This document shows, piece after piece, positions 1 through 11,315 of a DNA stretch of 64,000 nucleotides. A program made the position numbers and the translations under genes. The stretch spans positions 372,001-436,000 of the forward strand of contig JADNRX010000010.1 in NCBI GenBank assembly GCA_015501595.1, in the 5' to 3' direction. Every line of letters begins with the position of its first letter. The first letter of the stretch is position 1. The notes beneath the pieces were generated by a model. The model did not search any database. It was not told the origin of the DNA and saw only the letters and a program-made list of their open reading frames with translations. The stretch comes from Hymenopellis radicata. Its lineage: Eukaryota; Basidiomycota; Agaricomycetes; Agaricales; Physalacriaceae.

Positions 1-804
1 CAGATTGCTCAACAGCTGCTCCTCGTCGCGTCCTTCGAAATACCACGACGTGATGATCCACTCCACGTAAGCGCACATGGCAGCCTGCAGCGCGATTTGG
101 ATGAGCAGTTGGTCGTCGTGATGCGGGGAGGACCGGAGCAGGTCAGTCATCCGCGGTCCCAGTATTTCCACCACGTCTCTGTACGCCGATTCCATGTCTG
201 TCGAATGCTCCACCTGCTTATCCCCAAACTTGAACGCCTCTGCAATGGTGGCTGCCGTCTGGAATATTTCGCCGTTCAACGTCTCGACCATGGAAATCAC
301 GTCCGCCCCGGAAGACAAGTCCGTCTTGTTGAGATACGCCTGCGCCGCGTTAAGTTCCTCCGCGTGCGTCTTCAACAACTGGACCGTCTTCTCGTGTATC
401 CCGCGTATCCTCCCCACCTCATCCCGCGCTAACGCCGTCGCCTCCGTCTGAGCCTCTAGCCGGAGCTCCAAGTCGTGATTGACGTTTCGCGCGCTTTGTA
501 ACGCGTTTCGACACTCTAGCAGCTCATGTCGCACCCTCTGCACCGTTCGCTCCAATCCTGTCAACGCCTCCTTCAAGATTTGTAACTCTGCACTCGCGTC
601 GCCCAGTGACTTCTGCAGGTCGCGAATGTTGACAGCCTTTTCCGAAGCGTCCGCCCTCAGGGTCGAAACCTCGTCGTGAGATTTGCCCAGTAAATACTGT
701 GTATGTCGATATCGGTCTATGACCTTTGAGACGCCGTAATAAGAGAAAGATAAAAAAGTGAAAAGGCCTATCCCATAGGCGAAAGAAAAAGAGCGGGAGG
801 ACAT
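1..804 (-). CDS. Membrane-anchored coiled-coil protein, 3' end beyond the window
   Basis: Seen: one uninterrupted frame of 268 codons runs from an ATG at 804 to the window edge, so the C terminus is missing. It opens MSSRSFSFAYGIGLFTFLSF, a short hydrophobic stretch at about residues 8-27 that would act as a signal anchor. It is followed by about 120 residues rich in Leu, Glu, Arg and Gln with heptad-like spacing (coiled coil), then a mixed segment with ADVISMVETLNGEIFQTAA, and a final helical part with WIITSW. I recall similar uncharacterised proteins in agaricomycete genomes but cannot name a family or function. The start was chosen because a frame beginning further upstream (871) enters this region in a different reading frame and lacks the hydrophobic anchor. 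Inference: a membrane-tethered oligomer. Confidence 0.7.
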   Translation of the reverse strand, partial: MSSRSFSFAYGIGLFTFLSFSYYGVSKVIDRYRHTQYLLGKSHDEVSTLRADASEKAVNIRDLQKSLGDASAELQILKEALTGLERTVQRVRHELLECRNALQSARNVNHDLELRLEAQTEATALARDEVGRIRGIHEKTVQLLKTHAEELNAAQAYLNKTDLSSGADVISMVETLNGEIFQTAATIAEAFKFGDKQVEHSTDMESAYRDVVEILGPRMTDLLRSSPHHDDQLLIQIALQAAMCAYVEWIITSWYFEGRDEEQLLSNL

Positions 805-1243
805 TAAGGGAGGATGCGGTACTGTAAACATTCCGATCTCTTTTCCGGTTTGGTTGCTTTTGACTATACATGAGGCGAGAACGTGTACAATGTCATGCCC
901 GTCTCCGTGTGCTTCCTGGGTCTCCTCCACGTTGTACATCATTGTGCGCTCTACGCGTTCCTGATGTATCTCTCACATTAATCTTGCACAAATTTCACGA
1001 ACGCGTTACGATCTGGTTACGATGTCTGCTGCCATGTGGTCAAATGTTTGCTGAGATTCTGTATTGGCATCAAATTGTTGATCTACTGTCCGTGGTCACA
1101 AGCGTTGTTAGAGAAACATGAGTCAGAGGAACATGAGTATGTGCAAGGAATGAGTGCGACTGCCTCGCCGACTCTACCTGACCAATCTATCTATACCGAG
1201 GGGAACCTGGAATCTGGTTGAGTAAGAATGAAGCGGATAGAAG
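805..1243. other. Intergenic: promoter side of the coiled-coil gene and 3' flank of the PARP-E2 gene
   Basis: Short frames here do not resemble proteins. The stretch should hold the promoter of the leftward gene starting at 804 and the 3' end of the leftward gene ending at 1244. No clear TATA box, repeat or RNA gene was seen. Confidence 0.5.
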
Positions 1244-4200
1244 TCATGTACATACACTCCATCCGTGTGTCTGTGCGGCACGCTTGAAGCCTGCCAGGGC
1301 TTCTTGGACGGAGTAGTCCCTGTTCCAGTCTTTGGCCAGACGAGCAGGACGAGGTTCAAGATTGGAGATGGCTAGTTTGATTTGCATGATGATGGCAGGC
1401 ATACTACGGGAGACAGATCAATCACAAATGCGTGAGATTGAAGAGTAGATGATACCTATAGCTTGGAAGCCAGCCGTCCGAGGTCAATAAATCCATACAA
1501 ATTGAACCGCCTGGGATAGCATCAGTGAAATTTGAATATTGCAGTCATTGGTCCGAAGCCATGATTACATACCCCCAGTAACATGCCCTCCGCCTCCGTG
1601 TATAAAGGGTAGGAAACGAGGAGTGAGGATCCGGAAGAATGGAGGCTCTAGAGGATAACCCGCCGGGAATCGAATTTCAAAGATGATGGAGTTCACGCGT
1701 CTGTAGAGCTTTTTAGCATCCGCCGTCCAAAAGTAAACGATGCTACGCACTGCGCCTTCATATCCTTCGCGATGGGGATGTTCTCATCGAATGAATGCAT
1801 TTCCACGATCCACGAAAAAATGTTGTCATCGATGAAATCCGGAGGCAGGTACCATCCAAGCTCCTTCAAACTAGACGCATTATCCTGTTCCTTCAACATC
1901 GCCTTTAATTCACGTTGAACAGCCATAGTAGAGGAGGGCGTCGATTCTGAAGGAGGGGGCATGCGTCGCTCAATGGCTCCTCTCACCCATTCAGGATCAT
2001 GCTTCCAATCGTTGGCAGGCTTCGTTTTCTGGGCCTTACTGCTGGACGCCGTAGGGGGAGGCGCAGTCGCTTTGCCTTTTCCCTTCGTCTGTTCAACGAT
2101 CATGACACTATCGTCATAGTAGAACCCGTCATCGTCGTCGATTTCAATGGCGTTTTCCTTGGTGCCTGCCTTCTCAACGTACTCAAAGATGTCTTGATCT
2201 GGGCCATCGGGCGGTTCGTCAACAAGCTCTCTACGTCGCTCGGATAAGGTCATGTTTATCTTGTAACCGGGCTGCGGTATCTGAATCTTATTAGAACCGT
2301 ATACCGTTGGATGTTTAGGATCAAGCTTGACGAAGGGGATCTGAGGAGCATTGCTCTTGGTCGGTGGTGTCTCGACGAAGGACGGACACCGAACGAGTAA
2401 GTAGCGACTAGGAATATTATCAGTGGTGTGTAGGACAATAAATGAACGTATTACCATAGGAGCCAGGTAGTGTCGGCAACAACTAGATATGGATCATGGC
2501 TGACGAAGTCATCGGGAAGATTGACAGCTTCGACCACGGCCGTACAGGAGTTGGGTCCGAGCTTGCTCTTGCGCCATACGGTAGAGTTGCCTTGGGAATA
2601 ATGGCCCATGGAAACTGTGGCATCCTTCGCCATGTAGACACCTAAATGCGTATGAGCTGAAAGTTGGACTCTTAACGATGCGCCTTACCGTTTCCGTAGG
2701 CGCGGCCGTTAGCAACAGTCTTATACCATAAACCGTGGCGAATGATCTGAAAACAATTCCAGTACCCATTATGTTCAGCACGAGTAAATACTCACAGAAT
2801 GCCAGTTCCGAAGAGGAGAGCCATGGAAAGCCTAGCGTAGACACATCAGCTAATAAATCGAACCTGATAGAGGGTGACACACGTAAAGCGACGGATAGCT
2901 TACAGCATTCTTGCTCTTTTTCTGTGACATGCTCACCGCCGACTTGAACTTGGCTTCCATATCCGGCGCTCCTACACTGAATCTGAACTGTTTCCAAGAG
3001 GCGTCTAGGAAAGGACTTGAGAATCCTGTGTTCAAAAGGTGCATCAACATACCAAGCCCAAGGATTCTTTCATCGGGAGCCATCGGTTCCAAGTATGCCG
3101 TACATGAACCAACACACCTTCAGAGTGGAGTTAATAGCGAGGGAGGTCGTAGGTACAACGGATGCATACCAGCGAAGAATTTGCCATGCAGCAGGAGGTA
3201 CGGCAGGATCTACTTCTTTCAACTTGGGCTTCGATTTGCCCGGCTTGACTTTGCGCTCCAGATGCTTCCTACAGCAGGTTAGTCGACGACAACGAAATAC
3301 CACGGATGTGTCTTACTTCATGTCTTCAACTGAAGGTAAACAGTTGATCATAGAAGCAATAGACGCCCTCATCTAAGAGATATTGAGATCGGATGAATTA
3401 TCAGAAATGACTCTTACCTGAATTGATGAAAGATCATCGAAATCGACGAGACCGTGGTTATCGGGTACAGGCTCCCGCCTGGGCGCCGTATCCGTGTCAT
3501 CGACGGGAGGTGCCCCCGGCGCAGGGCGCAGGGCAGGAGGTCCAACAAGGGAAGACTTATCGGGGACTGGCACTCGAAGTCCCATGCCCACAGGAAAGGG
3601 TTCGTCGAGAACACCCTCGGCTGCCGCAGAGTAAGTCAAGGAAACGAGAAGGTCCACTGTTTGAGGATTATGAATGATCTCGTACTGTCACAAAATCAAA
3701 TCCAGATCCCTTAGAAAAGACGGGTAAACAGTACCTCCAATGATGGTCCTCGATTGTGTGCATAGTACTGGTACGCACAGAGCTTCGAGTCACAAACGTA
3801 TGGCTTGAGGGCTTCGTATTCTGTGCTGAGTTTGTTGTGGCAGACTACGCAGTACCTTGTGCACAACTGGAGACACGATCAAACCTCTTCGGTTATAGGC
3901 AATTATGACACGTACTGTAATTCTTCTAATCAAGTAGGCGAACGCAGTCAACGGAAGGTTGATGGGCTCTGACTTGCCCAGATTGTGGAGAGGATCATGA
4001 GGAAGGTTGCGATCTAACTTCTGTTCCTCTTTATCGGCCGCAAGGATACTCTGTATCTGCAGTTAGACGTAAGTAAACATTTGGAAAGTTGCATACCTGA
4101 CTAAATGCATTGTAGACATCAGTAGGCGCCATTTGGCTCTGCTCTGCCTGAGCATGTAGCACTTCAGCGCCAGCCCAGCCAAGGCCGAATTTCCTACGAA

Positions 4201-5663
4201 GCTGAACCACCTTCAAAAAATTCTGGTCTAGGAGGGATTCGAAAGAAGAGCTCAAACTAAATTTGTCGAATCGCCCGTCGTCTTCATCCTCTTCGGCAGC
4301 CGTGAACGTAGGGGGAACAATCATCGTAGGATCTTCTTCTGCGTCGGGATCCCATTCAGCAAAGGCGGCAGCAGCAGCAGCTTTCTCTTCCTGAATTCGT
4401 AATTCGTCTTCTGCGTCTTGCAACACAAGTCCGTACTTGCGGACAGCTTCTTTCGCATTAAGCTCTGATGGTTTATAACGCCCCGACAGTCCAACCTGGA
4501 ACTTGAGTTGTACGCTGGCGTTCTTGGCCGCAGGAGTATAAACCCCATCACTTGAGATGGCTGGATATATCCCTCGAAGACCGGAAATAAGTAGAACAAG
4601 ATGCTGCGATCGAGAGAGCAAACGACGATCCCATGCCATCAATGCCTGAGGCGGAATGGAATCCGACAGCGTGATGACTGGCACAGATACCGATAGACAA
4701 AAATCGTCGGCGCCAAATTTTAGGATTCCGGGGCGGTATCCAGTTGCCACCACGTCAATAAAATCACTGTCAAACAAGAATGATGTGATGAAGTATATAG
4801 GCGATTCTAGATGCTTACCGTTGCATCTTGCCGCGATCAAGACTGGAAATGGTAGAGGTCGCATTATAGTCTTCGAAATCACCCATTGCGAATTGCTCAT
4901 CAACACTGTCGTCGTCGTCGTCGTCGTCGTTGTCACTTCCGTTCATATCAACATCGACGGGAACAGGTTTGCCAGCAAAGGCAGACAAAAGATGTTCCAA
5001 AGCTTCCCGGATGGGACGAGATGGGGCGCTTGCCATGTCGTTGAGAGCATCCTGGATGTTCGAGGGAGCATCGTCCGTGCAATAGGAGAAGAAAGAATGG
5101 CTCTTGGGATATTCGGAAGTGTCTGTGGTACGATGTGAATTAGATGAAAATGTAGATTGTGGCGTTTCAAGCACCTGAGACCAACAGATTGATGTTGAGA
5201 ACCTTGGATGACATGATTTCTTCGACGGCGACCTCTATGGCGCCTTCGTCGTCGCCGGCTCTGAATCCTGTGGCAATCATGAGTGTGGCGCGGATACAGC
5301 TGTAAAGACAGAATTACGTTTGATACACAATCCATGCAGACTAAGGGGAGCACGTTTTGTCTCCTCTTTCATGTCGTCGAAATCGGCATTGAAGCGTTTG
5401 CGGCCTTTGAGATGAGCGTTCTTCATTGTACTGCTGTTAAGCGCTGCGCCGCCACTGGCCGGTTTTGAAGGGGAAGCTGAGAAACGCCACCAGCACGTGT
5501 CAAACAAGTAACCGGACTATTTGAGCTACGTACAAGAAGAGGTCTTTTGACGCTTTGGCGGTTGCTGTGAAGTCTCCGCTTCAGAGTCTGAATCTGAGTC
5601 GTGTACGATAATGATATCGCCACCGGGAGACGAAGCCTTGATTTTGTTGCGTCCAAGGACCAT
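1244..5663 (-). CDS. PARP (mono-ADP-ribosyltransferase) fused to an E2 ubiquitin-conjugating domain
   Basis: A many-exon gene. The N terminus (ATG at 5663) carries an acidic Ser/Asp tract (HDSDSDSEAE) and basic KRQK. Exons at about 5.4-4.0 kb hold a conserved region with MAWDRRLLSRSQ. A Cys cluster (CVVCHNKL then a C-x4-C) lies near 3.8 kb. The PARP catalytic domain spans about 3.3-2.4 kb: the exon near 2.8-2.7 kb gives FHGSPLRNWHSIIRHGL followed by YGNGVYMAKDA. These are the NAD-binding His and the Tyr of the fold, and the layout resembles the PARP6/8/16 group, mono-ADP-ribosylating in animals. The C-terminal UBC domain (about 1.9-1.25 kb) resembles UBE2Q: FPAGYPLEPPFFR, then GGGSICMDLLTSDGW with the catalytic Cys encoded near 1499. 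Stop is at 1244. Known: PARP-E2 fusions occur in fungi. Inference: it couples ADP-ribosylation and ubiquitin transfer on one chain. It shares a 206-bp divergent promoter with SEC1. Confidence 0.85.
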
Positions 5664-5869
5664 GAATGAGGACGACAAGCGCCAAGCGGTCGTCACTAAG
5701 TATGCAGCACGGTGAAGGCGAGGAAATGAACGTGGTCGATGAAAGGGAAGGCAAGATAGAATTAGGGGTGCCGTTCCAGATACAGTTCGGCCTGGTTTCG
5801 GCAACCGCGCCGGTATTGCCAAGCCCACCATGCCAGAAATGCACACTCTCTCCTGCACAGCGACGGACG
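5664..5869. promoter_or_regulatory. Divergent promoter region between the PARP-E2 gene and SEC1
   Basis: Only 206 bp separate the two start codons, so the core promoters and 5' leaders of both genes must fit here or overlap coding sequence. No convincing TATA box was seen for either gene. Confidence 0.5.
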
Positions 5870-8731
5870 ATGGCTTCTCTCATCACGACCGTGCGCAATA
5901 GTACGTCTACAACACCTAGGGCCAGTTGCCTACACTGACGACGCCCCCACAGAATTTCTTGAAGCGATCCGCTCTGTCGAACCGCCAGGCAAATGGAAGA
6001 TCCTTGTCGTGGACGAGCACTCGCAGAAGCTGCTGGGCTCCGTTCTCAAGCAGTTTGACATACTCGAGGAGAATGTTACCCGTTCGTGCTGCACTTGCCG
6101 CCCTTCGGTTCGCTCATCTCTCACTCTGCAGTGATCGAATCGATATCAAACTACCGCGAACCTCAGCCCGAGTTCGAGGCCCTTTACCTATTAATGGCCA
6201 CTACCCAGAACGTCGACAGAATTGTCAGGGACTTCTCCTCCCCCACGCCCCAGTACGCAGGCGGTCATCTCTTCTTCATCGACGGTGCGGATGTACAGCT
6301 TACACCCCGGATCTTCATTCATCTTGTCTAAAGGTCTGCCGGAACCTCTCTTTGAGCGCCTCACACAATCTCCTGCCGAACCTTATCTCAAGGCACTCAA
6401 GGATTTATATGTCAACTTTGCAGGTCCGCCATAATCGTCTCACAATGGTGTACAAAGCTAATCATTCTCCACAGCCCTCGAGGCTCAAACTTTCTCGACT
6501 CAATCCCCCGAAATGTTCTTCAGCATCTACAGTCCGCCACGCAGCGAAAATGAATATCGAATGGCGCGCGACCGGCTAGACGAAAGTCTCCGCTTTACCA
6601 GTAAACTTGTGAGTACCATAAACGGTTCAACTTGGCTTGTGACATCGACTCGCTCTTAGATTTCTAATATTTGCATAACTCTCAACGAGTTCCCGTTCAT
6701 CCGCTACTACGTACCCCCCAATCACCCTCCTCTTGGCCCTCTCAAACCACACGCTTCCACCCGTCCGCCACCTCCTGCGGAAGGCAGTGGCAGATGGCGA
6801 ACCAATTTGGCTCGGGGCGCCGAGGCTCGGGCATATGAATCTGTAGAATCAGACTATATTACCAAACTTCTTGCGTTCATGGTGCAGGGTAACCTAGAGG
6901 AGTACAAGAAACAAACGCCCGACTTTGCCAAAGTCGATCCAGCACGGGGTCGATCAACGCTTATAATCACGGATCGCGCAATGGACACCATGGCTCCGTT
7001 ATTACACGAGTTCACGTATCAGGCAATGGCGAACGATCTTCTTCCTATCGAGGACGGTAAATCTTACACGTGGGTTCATTTCCTAGGCTCTTCAATCATC
7101 GCTAATTTGCGCCTAGTTATAAGTTTCAATCGTCAGTCGGAGCGTATGAAGACAAGACGGCGACGCTTTCTGATCAAGATAACGTATGGACCGCCGTCAG
7201 ACATATGCACATGCGAGAAGCTATCGACAAGCTCATGGCGGACTTCAACAAATTCTTGGAGGACAACGCGGTTTTCAAAGGGTGCGTATTCATGAAAAGT
7301 GACTTTAAGGTGTACTCAATTCGTTGCAGAGACGGTGCTGCCAATCTGAATGATATGAAAGAGATGCTTGCTGGTCTACCGCAGTATCAAGAGCAGCGGG
7401 AAAAGGTCACATAGCTAGGCTCCCTTCTTGTCGATATTGACGACTTTCTCTAGTTCTCTTTACACTTAAACATGGCTCAGGAATGTATGGGAATATTTGA
7501 GAGGGATAAGCTGCCGCTCGTTGCCACCGTTGAACAGGTACGTATGCCTTTTGTCCTGTTGTCTTCATGAAATCAATCTGTCGCCGCAGAACTGTGCCAC
7601 TGGCTTGACTGCTGAAGGTAAAACGCCGAAGAAGCTAGTCGAGGAAATGGTACCGCTTCTTGACAGTCGTGAAGTCATGTAAGTACATCGTCCCTTTTCC
7701 TTTACCTTACTAAGTCTGCCTGCCATGACACAGAAACGCAAATAAAGTTCGTATCGTAGCTTTATACATCCAACATCGAGAAGGCGTTCCCGACGAAGAC
7801 CGGCGGCGTCTGTATCAACATGCCCGACTTTCAATACCTGAACAGGATGCTGTTAATGCTTTACTCTATCTTGGTGTCCGGATATCCAGAGTTCGTTCGT
7901 AACATCATTCACCGCACATGACATACTAAAGAGCAATAGGGTCCAAGCGATAAAGACGTCAAGAAGAAGCTCAAACAGAAACCGAACGATGATGAATATG
8001 AATTGTCGCGTTACCAACCATTGCTCAAGACAGTCATCCAGGTCTGTTCAAGCCAGACGAAACTATCTTGGACTGACCTTCTTTCCAGGAGCATGTTGAA
8101 AACAAGCTAGATCCTGCCCTCTTTCCCTACGTCAAGGACTCTCCATCCGCGGTGCCGCCTCCCACCCTGCGAACAACAGTCACGCCAACAACTTCTCTAC
8201 GGAGTGCAAAACCTTCATGGCATCGGCCAGCACGTCCTGGAGCCGCAACTGAATCCAGCAAACAACGAATCTTTGTTTTCGTCGCTGGAGGAATGACGTA
8301 CTCTGAAATGCGAGAGGTGTACAATCTTTCCACTTCCTTGAACAAGGATATCTACATCGGTTCGTGCCTCGTCGCCACCTTCCGGCAGTATGGTATACTT
8401 ACCGATGCCAGGTTCTACACACACGATTACCCCTCGTCAGTTCATCGACGACATGAAGTCATTGGAGTTGGCCGGTGTCGGCTCACGAGTAATGCCCAAC
8501 GGCCTTCCGGAATTCAAGGGGCCACGTCCATATCAGCAATTCTATGACGAGAAGTATTTCACAAAAGATGGACCACGTCCACAGCCTCGCCCAAATCCTA
8601 GTCTGGCGGTGCCGAAGAAGGAACGAGGTCGACCGCAGCCGTCACCGACAGAGTCATATGCCTCGACTAACTCATACACGCCTTCGATGAAGGAGGATAA
8701 GAAGAAGAAGAAAGGTTTATTCCGATTCTGA
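5870..8731 (+). CDS. SEC1: Sec1/Munc18 protein, SNARE regulator of exocytosis
   Basis: Binds syntaxin-type SNAREs and promotes fusion of secretory vesicles at the plasma membrane. ATG at 5870 gives MASLITTVRN, followed by introns of usual fungal size. Recognisable Sec1 blocks in order: WKILVVDEHSQKLLGSVLK, a LPEPLFERL segment after an intron ending near 6331, ITLNEFPFIRYY, LIITDRAMDTMAPLLHEFTYQAMANDLL (diagnostic), then the EDGKSYTYKF junction across the intron beginning in the TACACGTGGG context near 7070, MAQECMGIF, VRIVALYI, and a C-terminal FVAGGMTYSEMREVY followed by PRQFIDDMKSLE. The protein ends KKKKKGLFRF. Length of about 700 residues fits the family. Alternatives within the family (Sly1, Vps45, Vps33) fit less well than Sec1. 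Confidence 0.92.
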
Positions 8732-9301
8732 TGATTCGTTTGGTGGGACTGTTCTGGCGTACTCTGACTACATACCCTTGCATATAATGGACTTTCTCTT
8801 TGGAATTTGTAATCGTTTCACTGAAACTTGTTGAGTCTGCCTATGGGAGACTACAAGTTTCCGAGGACATGAAGTCAAAAGGCGTAGAAATTGAAATGAA
8901 TGACCAGGCGAGGTGCTGAACAGGCGAACATCACGCAGTGAATATTAGTGATATCGATGTCAGCCCGGGCGGCGTGTCTGTTGTGGGGCTGAGATAAACA
9001 GAGAGTAGGCGTCAATATCTGCCAGTGGTCTGCAGGAGCCTGTCAGAAGCACAACAGGCCTGTACTGCATGTTCAGTGCATAGTGAAAACAAAACTAGCG
9101 GCTTGGGCGAGGCCCGCGACGCTTGAGGCACAATCACATCCCGCAAATGACGGCAAAAAACATCTTCAAATCCCCTGTAAGAAACTGGTTTAGAAGACCC
9201 CAGACATTCACTGCACAGGTGCGTTGAACCTTCAGCGAGTCGCGACGCGTCCGCCGTCTTTACTCGTAACTCGTAATTCACTGCAGTTTCAATTGTCAAA
9301 A
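8732..9301. other. Intergenic, no gene seen
   Basis: Holds the SEC1 3' region and then about 500 bp without a credible frame. A leftward frame at 9012-9299 (95 codons) has no recognisable motif and is treated as chance. Confidence 0.5.
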
Positions 9302-9530
9302 CTAGTGTGGTGCATTACAACCTAGGTTTCGATACACCTCAGGTTTACTTCAGTTTGAAATGGTACCTATTGATATGGTATTGAACACTTGGCCGAAAGT
9401 ACACACTGTGTGGAGGCGTACCGGTAAGCAACGGTAAGAAGTTGGAACTGGGTTAAAACCGTATCGAAACCGCGCCTCGGTGGGCAGGTAGCTGGCTACT
9501 AACCATGACCGGTTTACTGTGCCACCCTAC
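9302..9530. mobile_element. Degenerate copy of the TAGGGTGG-terminus MITE family
   Basis: About 229 bp beginning CTAGTGTGGTGCATTACAAC and ending GGTTTACTGTGCCACCCTA. These are diverged versions of the inverted ends seen at 10538-10869 and 10897-11278, and the inside shares the same short phrases (GATACACCTC.GGTTTACT, GGTATTGA). No coding capacity. No target-site duplication is recognisable, consistent with age. Confidence 0.55.
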
Positions 9531-9568
9531 CCAGTAACCCAATGTAACTTTGAACAATTGAACTTGCC

Positions 9569-10390
9569 GGAATAATCTATTTGGGAACCCCGGTTCGTCA
9601 CGTTTGTGACACGAACCCTCCCGGCCCGATGGTCCGCTTTCAGTGTTCTCGATGACTTTCAGGCCCTACAGTTCAAGTATCTGTCCCGACACACTTGTAG
9701 ATGATGTGATTCTGCTCTCATACTCTCAATCAATCTCTATGATTCCCTGTTTCTCCCCCCCCCTTGAACCTAAAGTACTGTACTATTTCGACCTTGTCTT
9801 CATGGGGCGTTATCCGTTATGCATGCTCTTCATAGATGTTACTCTTCATTCAGGGTCCAATTTCCTTATTTGGGCAGGCGGGAGCGGCGGCTATTGCCGC
9901 CGCGCTAAAAAAATTCCTTTTTGGGCCTTACCTGGGGCCCAATTTTGGCCGTTATGCATTATGGTACCCTCAACTCTTCATTTCACAGGCCTCCATTATG
10001 CATTATGCGAAGACAAGGTCGAAATAGTATAGTAGCTCACAGTGACCAAGGCAACACCCATGTCAAGACTCCAAAAGTTTGGCCTGGTTGAGGTGTTCCG
10101 CATCCCCAGTGTCATACATCAGCCAAGAACTATGTATGCAGTAGGCAGCTGTAGTAGTACACCCTAGAGTGTGGACTCATCATCCGTGGCGGCTCAGTTA
10201 GTTAGTTAAATGTGTGGCGTAGTTTAATTGATCGTGTTCTCATATGTTCCAGTGTCTAGTGGCTTATCAGAGATGGTTTCTTACACTGAGACACTCAATT
10301 TTGTGTGAAAAATGCTCATTTACGCCACATAATCAATGAGGGTTCGTGTCACAAACGTGATGAACCGGGGTTCCCAAATAGATTATTCCT
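9569..10390. mobile_element. Non-autonomous DNA transposon with 52-bp terminal inverted repeats and an 8-bp target duplication
   Basis: The left end (9569-9620) begins GGAATAATCTATTTGGGAAC. The right end (10338-10389) is its reverse complement across 52 bp with one mismatch. The direct repeat AACTTGCC flanks the element at 9561-9568 and 10391-10398. An 8-bp duplication points to a hAT-like (or P-like) transposase acting in trans; the termini themselves do not decide. The TIR contains a small palindrome (GTCAC-GTTT-GTGAC). No transposase frame is present. It carries a second element at 9778-10032. Confidence 0.75.
9778..10032. mobile_element. Nested Tc1/mariner-type MITE with TA target duplication
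   Basis: 255 bp inside the 822-bp element. The left end reads CTGTACTATTTCGACCTTGT and the right end is its inverted complement (through GAAATAGTATAG), about 22 bp with one mismatch. TA dinucleotides flank both ends (9776-9777 and 10033-10034), as expected for Tc1/mariner (Stowaway-type) insertion. The interior has a GC-rich palindrome (GGCGGCTATTGCCGCCG) and no protein. Confidence 0.6.
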
Positions 10391-10537
10391 AACTTGCCAG
10401 GTGCCAGGTGCCTCACTGCGGCCTAGGCCCTTAGCAGCTAGCCCTAGTAGTAAGTACCTACGACGTACGTCGTAACGAGGCTATATAATACGGCGCTAAG
10501 CGCTGTCTACGGCGTACGCGTAACGCCAGGGCCGGGC

Positions 10538-10869
10538 TAGGGTGGTGAAGTAAACCCTAGGTTTTGATACACCTCGGGTTTACTGCGGTTAGTAACGGTA
10601 TTGATACGGTATCGAAACCTCGGCCGAGGTATCAGTACAGTTTCGATACCGACACGTGACAAATTCACGTGATGGCGCGCTGGCACTCAGGCAAGCAGAA
10701 AGTGGCGGGATAAGGGCGGGCGGAGGGCGGCGGAGCGGTGCGCCACGTCACGTGGTAAAAGCACGTGCCGGTATCGAAACCGTTACTAACGTTTCAAAAC
10801 CACGACCTCGTGGGGGGTCGGTATCAATACCGTTACTAACACCCCCCGGAGGTTTACTGCGCCACCCTA
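10538..10869. mobile_element. hAT-like MITE, copy 1
   Basis: 332 bp with ends TAGGGTGGTGAAGTAAACC and GGTTTACTGCGCCACCCTA. The interior is a set of imperfect palindromes: GGTATTGATACGG, CACGTGACAAATTCACGTG, and GGTATCAATACCGTTACTAA near the right end. Very similar to the next element 27 bp away. Flanking octamers do not match each other, so its own duplication is not visible. Confidence 0.65.
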
Positions 10870-10896
10870 GGGCCCAGGCTACGCCTGGCGCCACAC

Positions 10897-11278
10897 TAGG
10901 GTGGTGCAGTAAACCCTAGGTTTTGATACACCTCGGGTTTACTGCGGTTATTAACGGTATTGATACGGTATTGAAACTGTCGGGGGTACATACACATACT
11001 CGCTTGCCGTCATGTGTATCGTTGGCTGGCTAGGAGAGACTATGTCGGGGTGGGAGGTAGGTTTCGATACCGGCACGTGATCGCTACACGTGACGGCGCG
11101 CTGGCATTCAGAGAAGCTGAGAGTGGCGGGACAAGGGCGGGATGAGGGCGGCGCACCGCTGCGCCACATCACGTGGCAGTATCGAAACCGTTAGAAACGG
11201 TTTCAAAACTATGGCCTCCCGGGGGGTCGGTATCAATACCGTTACTAACACCCCCCGGAGGTTTACTGCACCACCCTA
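10897..11278. mobile_element. hAT-like MITE, copy 2, with perfect 8-bp target duplication
   Basis: 382 bp. The ends TAGGGTGGTGCAGTAAACC and GGTTTACTGCACCACCCTA are perfect inverted repeats over 19 bp. CGCCACAC flanks it at 10889-10896 and 11279-11286. The 8-bp duplication and TAGGG termini are typical of the hAT superfamily. No transposase. It sits 38 bp from the 3' end of the tRNA-Pro gene. Confidence 0.75.
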
Positions 11279-11302
11279 CGCCACACTTAGGGCGCGCAGT
11301 CC

Positions 11303-11309
11303 AAAAAAA
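11303..11309 (-). terminator. RNA polymerase III terminator of the tRNA-Pro gene
   Basis: Seven T residues on the minus strand, 7 nt beyond the tRNA 3' end, as expected for Pol III termination. Confidence 0.75.
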
Positions 11310-11315
11310 GCCAAT

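Noticed and set aside
4895..4940. GTC/GAC trinucleotide run as a possible unstable microsatellite
   Set aside because: It encodes the acidic Asp run of the PARP-E2 N-terminal region; short and coding, so not reported separately.
9012..9299. 95-codon leftward frame near the transposon block
   Set aside because: No motif, no splice context, and adjacent to repeats; likely chance.
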